From: Intestinibaculum porci
GTDB taxonomy: Bacteria > Bacillota_I > Bacilli_A > Erysipelotrichales > Coprobacillaceae
Assembly (NCBI RefSeq): GCF_003925875.1
Contig: NZ_AP019309.1
Span: 620,001-684,000 of the forward strand
Direction of reading: 5' to 3'
Length of the DNA: 64,000 bases
Positions 42,328 through 51,706 of the stretch are shown here, piece by piece. The notes under the pieces were generated by a model, which saw only the letters and a program-made list of their open reading frames with translations, was not told the origin of the DNA and made no database searches. The position numbers were made by a program, and so were the translations under genes. Every line of letters starts with the position of its first letter. Positions within the stretch are counted from its first letter, which is position 1.

Positions 42328-43668
42328 ATGAATGATTCAAGAAATAACATCGATAGAAAAAGGGTTACGATGTCTGTGGGACTGACTGTGGTGATTCTCG
42401 CCGTAGCCATGATCTTTTATCTGGTGGCGATATTAACATCGCTCTCCTCACAGATTGTGATGACAATTGAAATCATTTTGCTTGCCTTTACAAGTGGAAT
42501 CAGTATTTATACTTTAATGGCGAACTGGAAAGTTCGGGAAAAGCTCGACGAAGATGCTTATACCCGCATGACCATTTTAGCGCGGGCATCACGTGATATG
42601 CGTACACCGATGAATGCGATTATCAACTACAGTGATGACTCGATGATGGATCATTATAATCCAAAACAAGTCAAAGAAGCTTTTAAAGAGATCAACGTCT
42701 CGGGAAAGTACATGGTGACTTTAATTGATGATTTATTAGCACTCTGCAATGTCAAAGAAAAACGGTTCACCTTAAATGAAAAGCCCCATACTATTATTGA
42801 AACGATTGAAACGGCAGCGAATATGTCGCGCAAGCGTTTTGAAGAAAAGCAGATCAGCTTTGATGTCTCTTATGAACATGTCGATAAGTTCCGCTATGTC
42901 TTAGTCGACGAAGTGCGCATCCAGCAGATTATCATGAATATCTTAGCGAATGCCAGTAAGTTCACCCCTAATAACGGGCATGTCTCACTAAAGGTTGTCG
43001 GCGAAGATCATGGTGATGCCATTACTGTTCATATTCATATTAAAGACGATGGCGTCGGCATGAGCGAAGCGAAAGTCGCTAAGATTCTTTCTGCCGACCC
43101 TAAAGATATCGGTTTAGAAGGCACCGGTATGGGGATGGCTATTGTCAATCAGCTGATGGGCTTATTACATGGTAAGATTACCTGTCATTCGAAAGTTAAT
43201 GAAGGAACGGAATTTATCGTGACGCTCAACTGGAAATACACGCATAAGAATAATGAACAGGATATGCTTGATTACTCGGTTTTACGCGGCAAGAATATTC
43301 TGCTTGTGGAAAACAATATGCTTAATGCGGAAATCACCAGAAATATTCTCTCTAATCAAGGCATGATGATGGACTTAGCCGCTGACGGCAAACAGGGCGT
43401 CGCAATGTTTACCCATGCGATGCCGCATACCTATGATGCGATCCTGATGGATATTCGGATGCCGGTGATGGATGGCCTGGAAGCGACCTCACGCATTCGC
43501 CATTCGACCCATCCAGAAGCGGAAATCATTCCGATTATCGCGATGACGGCGGATGCTTTCGATGAAGACCGCAAGAAAACGGCGGATGCCGGCATGAATG
43601 CCCATATCACCAAACCGATCGATCCAGAAGAACTTTATATAACCCTCACCAATTACTTACACCACTAA
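42328..43668 (+). CDS. Hybrid histidine kinase lacking the phospho-accepting His (pseudokinase-like)
   Basis: 446 residues: two membrane helices (about 18-40 and 45-62), a HisKA-like segment, HATPase domain, and a receiver domain (about 325-446). The H-box reads ASRDMRTPMNAI, with Arg89 (CGT) where His is expected. ATP-binding boxes remain (ILANASKFTPNNG, DDGVGMSE, GTGMGMAIVNQL). The receiver keeps the Asp in ILMDIRMPVMDG and KP(ID), but the acidic pair at its start reads EN (LLVENNM). Start at ATG 42328. Likely works with another kinase, perhaps the next gene. Confidence 0.82.
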   Translation: MNDSRNNIDRKRVTMSVGLTVVILAVAMIFYLVAILTSLSSQIVMTIEIILLAFTSGISIYTLMANWKVREKLDEDAYTRMTILARASRDMRTPMNAIINYSDDSMMDHYNPKQVKEAFKEINVSGKYMVTLIDDLLALCNVKEKRFTLNEKPHTIIETIETAANMSRKRFEEKQISFDVSYEHVDKFRYVLVDEVRIQQIIMNILANASKFTPNNGHVSLKVVGEDHGDAITVHIHIKDDGVGMSEAKVAKILSADPKDIGLEGTGMGMAIVNQLMGLLHGKITCHSKVNEGTEFIVTLNWKYTHKNNEQDMLDYSVLRGKNILLVENNMLNAEITRNILSNQGMMMDLAADGKQGVAMFTHAMPHTYDAILMDIRMPVMDGLEATSRIRHSTHPEAEIIPIIAMTADAFDEDRKKTADAGMNAHITKPIDPEELYITLTNYLHH

Positions 43669-43690
43669 AGGGATTTCGATCCCTTTTTTT
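43667..43690 (+). terminator. Terminator after the pseudokinase gene
   Basis: Stem AAAGGGAT / ATCCCTTT with a TTCG tetraloop, continuing into T. It overlaps the stop codon. Confidence 0.88.
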
Positions 43691-43759
43691 ACTTATCTAT
43701 ATGGAATTTTTGTTGTTTGATCAAGGTTAATGATATAATGAGAGAAGGAGGTGATTGCA

Positions 43760-45742
43760 ATGACAAATTATTACCATTTTGATGACCAGGAAAAGAAGGT
43801 CTTATGTGACATTCCTTCACCGTTACTTGTAATGCAGATCAGCCATGATGGCTTCCGCTTATTATTAATCTCTCGTGGCGTGGAAAAATTCTTCCATATT
43901 CCTCATGATCAGGCAGAGAATTTTATCATGCGTTTTAATGAAAATCCTAAGCGGGTGATTCATCAGGACGATCTCATTTATCTGTATAAAGCTTCCCAGC
44001 ATTTAGAAATGCATCCGGAAAAATTCTTTAAGGCGATTATTCGCTTAGCTCCAGAGCATTTTAAAGAAACCTATGTCAATGTCAGCGGTGACTTTCAAAT
44101 GCGCGGTCATACCAAATTACTCTTTTTACACTTGAGTGATATCACGAAGCAGCACCAGTCGCTCATCACAGCCTCACAGACGTCCGATCATTTGAGCATG
44201 CTGCTAAATCGTATTTTATTTACGACCCAGACCTGCATCTTCTGGAAAGATACCCAGCGCCGTTTCTTAGGTGCTAATAAAGCCTTCCTCGATTATTACG
44301 GCTTTGCGGGCCTAGAAGTTATCTTAGGGAAAACGGATGAAGAAATGGGCTGGCATATTAACCCTGATCCTTTTAAAAATGATGAGTTACGGGTGATTCA
44401 AAATGGTGAATCCACATATCGCGTGCATGGCACCTGCATTGTGAAAGGGAAGGTCCGTGATATTGTAGCTTCTAAATCACCGCTTTATTTAAATGGCGTG
44501 ATCGTTGGTTTAGTCGGATCCTTTGAAGATGTCACTGCTGACTATCAGCAGCGTGAAGAAATCAATCAGCTCAATCAGGCTTTAGTGCGTTCTCTTAAAA
44601 ATGAGGAACAGGCGAATAAAGCCAAAGCAGATTTTATGGCTCGGATGTCGCATGATATGCGCACGCCGCTCACGACTGTGATGGGATTAAGTGAACAGGG
44701 CATTGAAGGGGCAGATAGTGAGCATGATCGGCAGCTCTTCGATCAGATTCGAGCCGCTTCTGGTTATCTGTTATCATTACTGAATGATATTCTTGATGTT
44801 GAGAAATTTGATGCCGGGAAAATGCGCAAATACGATGAGGTCTTTGATCTCAATAAGCTTCATGAACAGGTCCTCAATATGGTGTCTCCTAACGCTTTAA
44901 AAAAACGTCAGCAGTTAACCTTTACGCCGTCGCCCATTCCGCATCAGCCTTATATGTTTAGCGACTGCCGCTGGTTAGCGCAGATCCTTATTAACCTGAT
45001 TGATAATGCAATTAAATATACGCCGCTAGATGGCCAGGTCAGCTGGCAGGTCCGCTATCAGGATCAGCATGATGGCCGCGTTATGGTCACCTACACGATA
45101 GCGGATACGGGGGTTGGCATGAGCGAGGAATTTATGCGTCATATGTATGAACCATTCTCTCAGGCGATGAATACTGAGTCCCGTTATGCGACGTCGACCG
45201 GCTTAGGCTTATCGATTGTGAAAAGCGCGATCGAACTTTTCGGCGGGGATATCGATTGTCAAAGCAAACTTGGCCAAGGCACGACCTTTACCGTTAATCT
45301 GCCATTAGATTATGCCAGCGTCAACCAGGTGGAAGCCTTCCGTCAAAAAGCGATCAGCGTTGATGATCACTTGGAGGATTTAAAAGGCAAACATCTGTTA
45401 CTTTGCGAAGATGTGGCGATCAATGCCGGAATCATTATCAATATCTTAGAAAAATATGGCATGAGCTGCGATCATGCCAGCAATGGTCAGGAAGGACTAG
45501 AGATGTTGGCCCATCATCATTATGATGCCATCCTGATGGATATCCGAATGCCAGTGATGGATGGCTTAACCGCCGCGCGCACCATTCGCGAAACCAACCA
45601 GGATATCCCGATTATCGCTTTATCCGCGAATACGTATAAAGAAGATATTGAAAAAAGCTTAGAGGCCGGGATGGATGCCCATATTGGCAAACCGATTGAC
45701 AAACGGGAATTACTCGAGACAATTTTAACGTGTACATCTTAG
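43760..45742 (+). CDS. PAS-containing hybrid histidine kinase
   Basis: 660 residues, apparently cytoplasmic. A PAS domain lies at about 155-270 (FWKDTQRRFLGANKAFLDYYG). The intact H-box MARMSHDMRTPLTTV has His298. HATPase boxes are LINLIDNAIKYTPLDG, IADTGVGMS and GLGLSIVKS. The C-terminal receiver (about 540-660) has LLLCEDVAIN and ILMDIRMPVMDG. Start at ATG 43760 with GGAGGTGAT upstream. Separated from the pseudokinase by a terminator, so transcribed from its own region. No separate response regulator nearby. Confidence 0.88.
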   Translation: MTNYYHFDDQEKKVLCDIPSPLLVMQISHDGFRLLLISRGVEKFFHIPHDQAENFIMRFNENPKRVIHQDDLIYLYKASQHLEMHPEKFFKAIIRLAPEHFKETYVNVSGDFQMRGHTKLLFLHLSDITKQHQSLITASQTSDHLSMLLNRILFTTQTCIFWKDTQRRFLGANKAFLDYYGFAGLEVILGKTDEEMGWHINPDPFKNDELRVIQNGESTYRVHGTCIVKGKVRDIVASKSPLYLNGVIVGLVGSFEDVTADYQQREEINQLNQALVRSLKNEEQANKAKADFMARMSHDMRTPLTTVMGLSEQGIEGADSEHDRQLFDQIRAASGYLLSLLNDILDVEKFDAGKMRKYDEVFDLNKLHEQVLNMVSPNALKKRQQLTFTPSPIPHQPYMFSDCRWLAQILINLIDNAIKYTPLDGQVSWQVRYQDQHDGRVMVTYTIADTGVGMSEEFMRHMYEPFSQAMNTESRYATSTGLGLSIVKSAIELFGGDIDCQSKLGQGTTFTVNLPLDYASVNQVEAFRQKAISVDDHLEDLKGKHLLLCEDVAINAGIIINILEKYGMSCDHASNGQEGLEMLAHHHYDAILMDIRMPVMDGLTAARTIRETNQDIPIIALSANTYKEDIEKSLEAGMDAHIGKPIDKRELLETILTCTS

Positions 45743-45763
45743 AGAACATCATTGATGTTCTCT
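45741..45763 (+). terminator. Probable terminator after the hybrid kinase
   Basis: Perfect 10-bp stem AGAGAACATC / GATGTTCTCT with loop ATT, but only a short T-rich tail (TATTTG). Confidence 0.6.
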
Positions 45764-45819
45764 TATTTGTAGTTGTTTTGCACCTGCCCCTGTATTAAGA
45801 TTAAGCAGGGAGGAATAAC

Positions 45820-47010
45820 ATGTTAGCAATTTATTTGTCGCCTGTTTATATTATTGTCCATATCTTTTGTATGTTATGGTTTATACGCTTTTTTAAAAGC
45901 GTTCATAAAGTTTTTCAAAAACGTTTTATGCAGGTTTTCATTGGGCTTATTTACTGGTTTTTTGCCCTCAGTATGCTCATCGGTTTCCTGTTGCCGCATG
46001 GCGCTTTAGAGCGATTCTTTAAACTGTTAGGTAACTATTTCTTAGGCTTTACGCTTTATGAAGTAATGGTCTTACTTGTTTACAGTGGCATTCGCTTTTA
46101 TAAGCGGCATCGCCGCTTTGCCAATTTAGCCCTCTTAGATAGCTCGCGCCATCTCGCCTTAAGCGGGTTAGCGGCGATCTTAGTGATGGCTAGCGTATGC
46201 ACATATGGCATTTATAATGCCCATCACATTCGTGATACATATTACAATGTCACCATCAAAAAGCCCGTCGCCAAGTTCAACAAACTCGATATCTGCCTCG
46301 TTTCGGATTTACACATGGGCTTTAATATCGGGGTAGATCAGATCGCCCAGATGGTTAAGAAAATCAATGCCTCACATCCGGATCTCGTCGTTATTGCCGG
46401 AGATATTTTTGATAACGAATACAGCGCCTTAGAAGATGATCAAAAACTGATCCAGCTGTTTCAGTCGATTTCCAGCAAGTACGGCGTCTATGGAGTCTAT
46501 GGCAATCATGATATCGAAGAGAAGATCTTAGCCGGTTTTACCTTTGATGATGGTAAGAAGGATGAAGCGAGCCCGCAAATGGATGCGTTCTTAAAGAAAG
46601 CGCACATTCATCTGCTTCGCGATCAGGGCGTCCTGATCGATCATTCTTTTTATCTTTTTGGCCGCGCTGATGCCGAGAAACCAGGCCGCGGGATCACGGT
46701 CAGAAAATCACCAAAGCAGCTTACCAAAGGGATGAATCAAAACAAACCAATTATTGTCTTAGATCATGAACCGCGGCAGTTAGCGGCGCTTTCAAAAGCC
46801 GGCGTGGATTTAGATTTAAGCGGGCATACCCATGATGGTCAGTGTTTCCCCGCAAATATTGTGGTAAGCATGCTGTGGCCTAACTCTTATGGCTATTTAC
46901 GAAAGGGCACGATGCATTCGATCGTCACCTCCGGGGTGGGCATCTTTGGCCCTTATATGCGTGTCGGCACGAAAGCCGAAATCTGTCATGTAGAAGTGCA
47001 ATTTCAGTAG
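45820..47010 (+). CDS. Membrane-anchored metallophosphoesterase (YkuE/YaeI-like)
   Basis: 396 residues. Four N-terminal hydrophobic helices to about residue 145, then a calcineurin-like domain: ICLVSDLHMGF (DxH), VVIAGDIFDNE (GDxxD), YGVYGNHDIEE (GNHD), VLDHEPRQL and LSGHTHDGQCFP (GHTHxGQ). Probable phosphohydrolase acting at the membrane face. Fourteen bases before the ABC genes, so possibly in one operon. Confidence 0.88.
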   Translation: MLAIYLSPVYIIVHIFCMLWFIRFFKSVHKVFQKRFMQVFIGLIYWFFALSMLIGFLLPHGALERFFKLLGNYFLGFTLYEVMVLLVYSGIRFYKRHRRFANLALLDSSRHLALSGLAAILVMASVCTYGIYNAHHIRDTYYNVTIKKPVAKFNKLDICLVSDLHMGFNIGVDQIAQMVKKINASHPDLVVIAGDIFDNEYSALEDDQKLIQLFQSISSKYGVYGVYGNHDIEEKILAGFTFDDGKKDEASPQMDAFLKKAHIHLLRDQGVLIDHSFYLFGRADAEKPGRGITVRKSPKQLTKGMNQNKPIIVLDHEPRQLAALSKAGVDLDLSGHTHDGQCFPANIVVSMLWPNSYGYLRKGTMHSIVTSGVGIFGPYMRVGTKAEICHVEVQFQ

Positions 47011-47024
47011 AAAGGAAGAGCTCG

Positions 47025-47903
47025 ATGACTTATATCTTAGAAACAAAGGATTTATGTATTCAAAAAGGGAAAAAGCTGTTATTAGATCATGTCAGTATCC
47101 ATGTCAAAGAAGGGACAATTTACGGCCTTGGCGGGGTGAATGCCTCAGGCAAGAGTCTGCTTGTCAAAGCCCTTTGCAATAGTGGCGTGCGTTTTCGCGG
47201 TGAAGTGATGATAAATGGCCGCCTTGATGCTTTTAAACATCATAATCTCATTGGGATCTATTTAGATGATTTCGGTCCCCTGATAGCCGGTAATCTCTAT
47301 CATAATTTAGTCGCGAAAGCGAAATTCATGAAAGTCAAAGATGCTCATGATCAGGCCGTGGCTTTATTACAGGCGTTAGATTTAGAACGTTATGCCCATG
47401 AAGGGCTGACACAGTCGGCGAGTGTTTTATCTTTAGAGAAGATTGCCTTAAGCATCATTGGAAAGCCGCCACTGATTGTTTTAGATGATCCTTTTGCCCA
47501 TTTATCACCAACTCAGAAAGGACTGGTGAAAAAGGTTTTAGAGCATTGTAAAAAAGCGGGATCCAGTATCCTGATGACATCTTCGCGCATCGAAGATTTT
47601 GATGGTTTAGCGGATACATATGGCTTATTGGTAAAAGGAAAATTAGCGGTGGAAATGGACAGCTGTGATTTAAAGCAGAAGCTCTCAAACAAGCTCCATG
47701 TCCGCGTCGATGATGTCAAACGTCTTTGCGATCTTTATCCCTTGGCGCAGGTCTTAGATGATGGCTTTGTCGTGATTGAAGATGATGGGAAAGTGAATAA
47801 AACGCTTTTAGATCAGGGTATAAAAGTTTATGAAATCAAACGCGTTAAAGAAAGCAAAGCCCATTATTTCCAAAATTTTTTAGGAGGTGAGAGCCATGAT
47901 TAG
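47025..47903 (+). CDS. ABC transporter ATP-binding protein (first of two)
   Basis: 292 residues. Walker A GGVNASGKSLLVKAL; the signature region is poorly conserved (SASVLSLEKIALSI instead of LSGGQ); Walker B IVLDDPFAHLS has Asp where the catalytic Glu normally stands. Its C-terminal 80 residues resemble drug/bacteriocin export ATPases. The permease starts inside its last codons. Pairs with 47896-48579; weak signature suggests a non-standard or asymmetric ATPase. Confidence 0.82.
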   Translation: MTYILETKDLCIQKGKKLLLDHVSIHVKEGTIYGLGGVNASGKSLLVKALCNSGVRFRGEVMINGRLDAFKHHNLIGIYLDDFGPLIAGNLYHNLVAKAKFMKVKDAHDQAVALLQALDLERYAHEGLTQSASVLSLEKIALSIIGKPPLIVLDDPFAHLSPTQKGLVKKVLEHCKKAGSSILMTSSRIEDFDGLADTYGLLVKGKLAVEMDSCDLKQKLSNKLHVRVDDVKRLCDLYPLAQVLDDGFVVIEDDGKVNKTLLDQGIKVYEIKRVKESKAHYFQNFLGGESHD

Positions 47904-48579
47904 ACTCTTCTTTCACCATCTGAAACGTGCGCTTGTTAGCTTGCGGATTCTATATATCTTAGTGGCGATGGCGTTAGCGATTCTTTTGATCGTGATCGCT
48001 CATCCTGCTTCAAACTTACATTTTGGCGAGGTCATGACATTAGGATCACGTAATGGCGTGATGATGGGCGGGATCCTCTTATTTGTCTTATCGTATCTCA
48101 CCCATGAAGAAGATCAGTGCGCCATTATTCCTATGACCAAACAAAGAAATCGTTACGCGCTCAGCCGCTTATTAGCCCTCGATGTTATTGTTTTGCTGGT
48201 AAATGTCATTTATACCGCTCTGCTGGCGGCGATCGTGCCTCTTGCTATGAATGTGGTGATTGCGAAAACGTCTTTCAAGGTGATGATGATCATCGGTTTG
48301 AGTTATGCCTTTTTAGAAATTATGGGCGTCACCCTATTTGTTTTACTTAGCAGTTTTATGAAAGCGACGATTTATCGCTTTGATGTGTTGATCGTGATGA
48401 GCCTGATGCCCGTCCTACTTTCTTATGGACGCCCTTATATCAATCAGCCGATTCTGACGAAACTGCTTTATAGTCAGAGTCTAGGGATTCGTTTAACCAA
48501 TCTTGTGATCGCGCTTATCATCAGTGTGATCGTTACGCTTATTTATGGCTTTCTAGCCAATCGGAGGGCAGCATGTTAA
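47896..48579 (+). CDS. ABC-2-like membrane permease (first of two)
   Basis: 227 residues with about six helices and a short N-terminal amphipathic start (MIRLFFHHLKRALVSLRILY). Start at ATG 47896 behind AGGAGGTGA. Overlaps both flanking ATPase genes by eight and seven bases. No sequence signature fixes the substrate. Confidence 0.75.
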   Translation: MIRLFFHHLKRALVSLRILYILVAMALAILLIVIAHPASNLHFGEVMTLGSRNGVMMGGILLFVLSYLTHEEDQCAIIPMTKQRNRYALSRLLALDVIVLLVNVIYTALLAAIVPLAMNVVIAKTSFKVMMIIGLSYAFLEIMGVTLFVLLSSFMKATIYRFDVLIVMSLMPVLLSYGRPYINQPILTKLLYSQSLGIRLTNLVIALIISVIVTLIYGFLANRRAAC

Positions 48580-49451
48580 AAATTGAAAAGGTATCTTTAA
48601 AAAAGAAGAAAAAAGTCATTTTAGAGGCGGTGGATCTGCAGGTTGCTCAAGGCGAAGTCTGCGTTATTATCGGCGAAGAAGGGGCCGGGAAAACGACTTT
48701 ATGTAAAGTCTTAGCCAATGTCATCACGCCTGATTCTGGAACCATTACGATCAATGATCTGGTGGAAAACACCTATAGCCACAGCCAGGTGGGCGCCTTG
48801 CTTGAACCGATGGTCTTTGATCCTACATTAAAGGTGAAAACCTTACTCAAAGAGAAATGTGCATATATGCAGGTGAAAAAAGCCAAGGGACATATTACGG
48901 AACTTGCTGCGCTATTAGGTATTGAAGACTTATTAAAACGGCGTGTGCAAAGCCTCTCGCAGGGGGAATATCAGCTTGTAAAATTAGCCTTAGCCTTTGT
49001 TGGCTATCCTTCTCTAGTCGTCTTAGATGATCCCTTTGCCCACTTAGATCAGCTCTCTATAAAAAAGGTCAAAGCGCTTATTGAAGAATGCACAAAGCAG
49101 GAGATGACATTCCTGCTGACGATGCGTGATGATGCGTTATTAAGCAAGATGAAGACATCAACCTATTATATGCGTGATGGTCATCTGACAAAGCATCAGG
49201 TCGACTTATCCCCGTCTGTTGTGTTAGCCCTCAATACCGCCCATCAGGATGAAGCGATGATTGCGTTAAAAGCTTATCATCCCCGTTTGCTTAAAGGACT
49301 GATTCTGATGGATGTTTTCACTGATGATGAGGCTTATACGATTAATCAGTTACTCGTGTGTCACGGCATTGCCTTTGATGAATTGACGTTTATTCATGCG
49401 CAGGCCATTCATGAAAGAGGAGGTGTGCATTATGAAAATGATCAGCACTGA
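48573..49451 (+). CDS. ABC transporter ATP-binding protein (second of two)
   Basis: 292 residues, the same length as the first ATPase. Walker A IGEEGAGKTTLCKVLA, signature LSQGEYQLVKLAL, Walker B VVLDDPFAHLDQLS, again with Asp in the catalytic Glu position. Better preserved signature than its partner, so the two could form an asymmetric pair. Ends inside the next permease gene. Confidence 0.85.
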   Translation: MLKIEKVSLKKKKKVILEAVDLQVAQGEVCVIIGEEGAGKTTLCKVLANVITPDSGTITINDLVENTYSHSQVGALLEPMVFDPTLKVKTLLKEKCAYMQVKKAKGHITELAALLGIEDLLKRRVQSLSQGEYQLVKLALAFVGYPSLVVLDDPFAHLDQLSIKKVKALIEECTKQEMTFLLTMRDDALLSKMKTSTYYMRDGHLTKHQVDLSPSVVLALNTAHQDEAMIALKAYHPRLLKGLILMDVFTDDEAYTINQLLVCHGIAFDELTFIHAQAIHERGGVHYENDQH

Positions 49452-50157
49452 GGCGGCGCGCTTACGCCGAGCTCCCGGCCATCTTTTAACAATCATCCTG
49501 TACTTTATTATAACGATGGGTGGTTTTTATCATTATATGATCTCCCATGATGCCCTCAAAACCCTCCCGCAGCTTTTAGCGGTGATGTATAACGGGCCGG
49601 CTTACTGCCTGTTAACAGTGGTGATTGGATTGCATATCAGCAGCTTTATGCATTTAGATCAAAAACAGGGTGAAACAGCGATGCTGGTTTCTACCCTAAA
49701 AGATAAAGGCAAACTGATTTTTACGCGTTTTTATGCCCTTGCTTTCCGTTTGCTTTTAGGCCAGCTCATCACGACTGGAATTGTTTTAGGAATGATTGTC
49801 TTTGGCATGCACATCGAATGTGATGAACCCTTTTATGCTTTGCTGGTCTTCATTGAAGTCTATCTGACGTATTTGTTTGTGGCTTCCTTCAGCATGTTAG
49901 TCAACTTATTATGTAAAGATGAAATCTTCGCTAATGTTGTTATTATTATCTTTGCCCTGATTCCGGTGGGCGCTTATACTTTGTTAAATATGACGAATAT
50001 CGATCTTACCGGCGTCTTAGTGAGTGCCACTTTCTATGAGCTGATGAAGGATGTCACGATCTATCAGGGCTTATTGGCTTCGCTTTTAGCGCTGCTTTAT
50101 ACCTGTGCCTGCCTGCTTATTGGCGGGATCGTGATACGTTCGCGAGAAATTTCATAA
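49432..50157 (+). CDS. ABC-2-like membrane permease (second of two)
   Basis: 241 residues with six hydrophobic helices; charged start MKMISTEAARLRRAPGHL. Start at ATG 49432 (AGAGGAGGTG upstream) rather than at 49396. With the preceding three genes it forms an ATPase-permease-ATPase-permease module, typical of lantibiotic immunity or peptide export systems, though no bacteriocin gene is visible here. Confidence 0.75.
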   Translation: MKMISTEAARLRRAPGHLLTIILYFIITMGGFYHYMISHDALKTLPQLLAVMYNGPAYCLLTVVIGLHISSFMHLDQKQGETAMLVSTLKDKGKLIFTRFYALAFRLLLGQLITTGIVLGMIVFGMHIECDEPFYALLVFIEVYLTYLFVASFSMLVNLLCKDEIFANVVIIIFALIPVGAYTLLNMTNIDLTGVLVSATFYELMKDVTIYQGLLASLLALLYTCACLLIGGIVIRSREIS

Positions 50158-50223
50158 ATGCTTTGAAAAGCCTAAAAAAACAATAACAAATATGATAAAA
50201 TGACAAAAAGCAAGTAAAGGAGA

Positions 50224-51510
50224 ATGAAAATGAAACCTTATGTGGAAATGAGTAAAGAAGAACTCACAGCAGAATATGAAGCCTTAAAAGCATCTTATCA
50301 ATCTTATGTCGATCGTCACCTTTCATTAAATATGGCCCGTGGCAAACCTGGCAGTGACCAGTTAGATTTATCAAGAGGGATGTTAGATGTCATTAACAGC
50401 GCTTCTGATTTAACTGCCTCTGACGGCACGGATGCCCGTAACTATGGCTGCCTGGATGGGCTGCCTGAAGCGAAGAAACTGCTTGGTGATATGATGGATA
50501 GTGATCCAGAAGATGTCATCGTTTATGGGAACTCTTCTTTAAATATTATGTATGATCAGATTGCTCGCAGTTATACTTTCGGGGTCATGGGCAATACCCC
50601 ATGGTGTCAGTTAGATGGCCCGGTTAAATGGTTATGTCCAGTACCTGGCTATGATCGTCATTTTGGTATTACTGAATTCTTCGGAATTGAAATGATCAAT
50701 ATCCCAATGCATGAGGATGGACCAGATATGGACGCCGTTGAAGCATTTGTGAAAGATCCTGCGGTGAAAGGAATCTGGTGTGTGCCTAAGTATTCGAATC
50801 CCGGCGGCGTTGTGTATAGTGATGAAGTCATTGATCGCTTCGCACATTTACAGCCAGCGGCGAAAGATTTCCGTATTTACTGGGATAATGCATACTGCAT
50901 TCATCATCTTTATGAAGAAATCGATATCCCGGATATCCTCAAAGCCTGCAAGGAAGCAGGTCATCCAGATTTAGTCTATAAATTTGGTTCAACTTCTAAG
51001 ATTACTTTCCCAGGAGCAGGGATTGCAGCCTTAGCCACTTCGCCAAACAATAAGAAAGATATCTTAAATCAGATGAAACATCAGACAATTGGTCATGATA
51101 AATTAAATCAGTTACGTCATGTTCGTTTCTTTGGCGATCTCAATGGCTTAAAGGAACATATGAAGAAACATGCGGATCTTATTCGTCCAAAGTTTGAAGC
51201 AGTGGAAAAGACTTTAAATGAACAGTTAGGCGGCTTAGAAGTCGGCACTTGGACCAATCCTAAAGGCGGCTATTTCATTTCCTTTACCGGGTTAGATGGC
51301 ACCGCGCAAGAGATCGTCGCAAAGATGAAAGAAGCCGGCGTTGTGATGACCGGAGCGGGGGCGACTTATCCTTATCATAAGGATCCACATGACAGCAATA
51401 TCCGTATTGCCCCAACCCTGCCGCCACTTGATGAAATTGCCTTGGCAGCGGAAATTTTTGCGACTGTCGTAAAGTTAGTCAGCGCTGAAAAACTGCTTGC
51501 CCAGAAGTAA
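50224..51510 (+). CDS. Type Ic aspartate aminotransferase-like PLP enzyme
   Basis: 428 residues, fold type I PLP aminotransferase of the PF12897 group (subgroup Ic aspartate aminotransferases). Landmarks: LNMARGKPGSDQLDLSRGML at the start, YGNSSLNIMYD, KYSNPGGVVYSDE, the cofactor Asp in YWDNAYCIHHLYEE, and the PLP lysine in YKFGSTSKITFPGAG. The C-terminal DSNIRIAPTLPPLDE binds the substrate carboxylate. Converts aspartate and 2-oxoglutarate to oxaloacetate and glutamate. No terminator of its own is visible; transcripts may end at the following sRNA terminator. Confidence 0.85.
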   Translation: MKMKPYVEMSKEELTAEYEALKASYQSYVDRHLSLNMARGKPGSDQLDLSRGMLDVINSASDLTASDGTDARNYGCLDGLPEAKKLLGDMMDSDPEDVIVYGNSSLNIMYDQIARSYTFGVMGNTPWCQLDGPVKWLCPVPGYDRHFGITEFFGIEMINIPMHEDGPDMDAVEAFVKDPAVKGIWCVPKYSNPGGVVYSDEVIDRFAHLQPAAKDFRIYWDNAYCIHHLYEEIDIPDILKACKEAGHPDLVYKFGSTSKITFPGAGIAALATSPNNKKDILNQMKHQTIGHDKLNQLRHVRFFGDLNGLKEHMKKHADLIRPKFEAVEKTLNEQLGGLEVGTWTNPKGGYFISFTGLDGTAQEIVAKMKEAGVVMTGAGATYPYHKDPHDSNIRIAPTLPPLDEIALAAEIFATVVKLVSAEKLLAQK

Positions 51511-51571
51511 ATATTTCAAGTGAAACAGCCTATTTTCTAGCTATTTTGGAAAATTATGTTATAATGAGTTT

Positions 51572-51673
51572 GTTGAGAGACCCTCAACATTACGCTCTTA
51601 GTTGTGTGAGGATTGGTTCCCTTCACATAACGCGAAATGAGGACAACGGAGTGGTTCCCGTTTGTCCTTTTTT
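51572..51673 (+). ncRNA. Candidate small RNA, ~102 nt, with twin loop motifs
   Basis: Extended -10 TGTTATAAT (51557-51565) and no ORF. Three hairpins: GTTGAG-AGACC-CTCAAC at the 5' end (51572-51588), a 9-bp stem at 51601-51609/51623-51631, and terminator stem GGACAACGG / CCGTTTGTCC (51641-51667) with six T. The loops of hairpins 2 and 3 both carry TGGTTCCC (51614-51621 and 51652-51659). I recognise no known class. Confidence 0.62.
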
Positions 51674-51679
51674 GTACTT

Positions 51680-51706
51680 AAAAACGCGGCGCTTTAGGCG
51701 TCACGT
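51680..51706 (-). terminator. Terminator of the MATE gene
   Basis: On the - strand ACGTGACGC-CTAAA-GCGCCGCGT followed by TTTT; it overlaps the last codons of the MATE gene. Confidence 0.7.
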
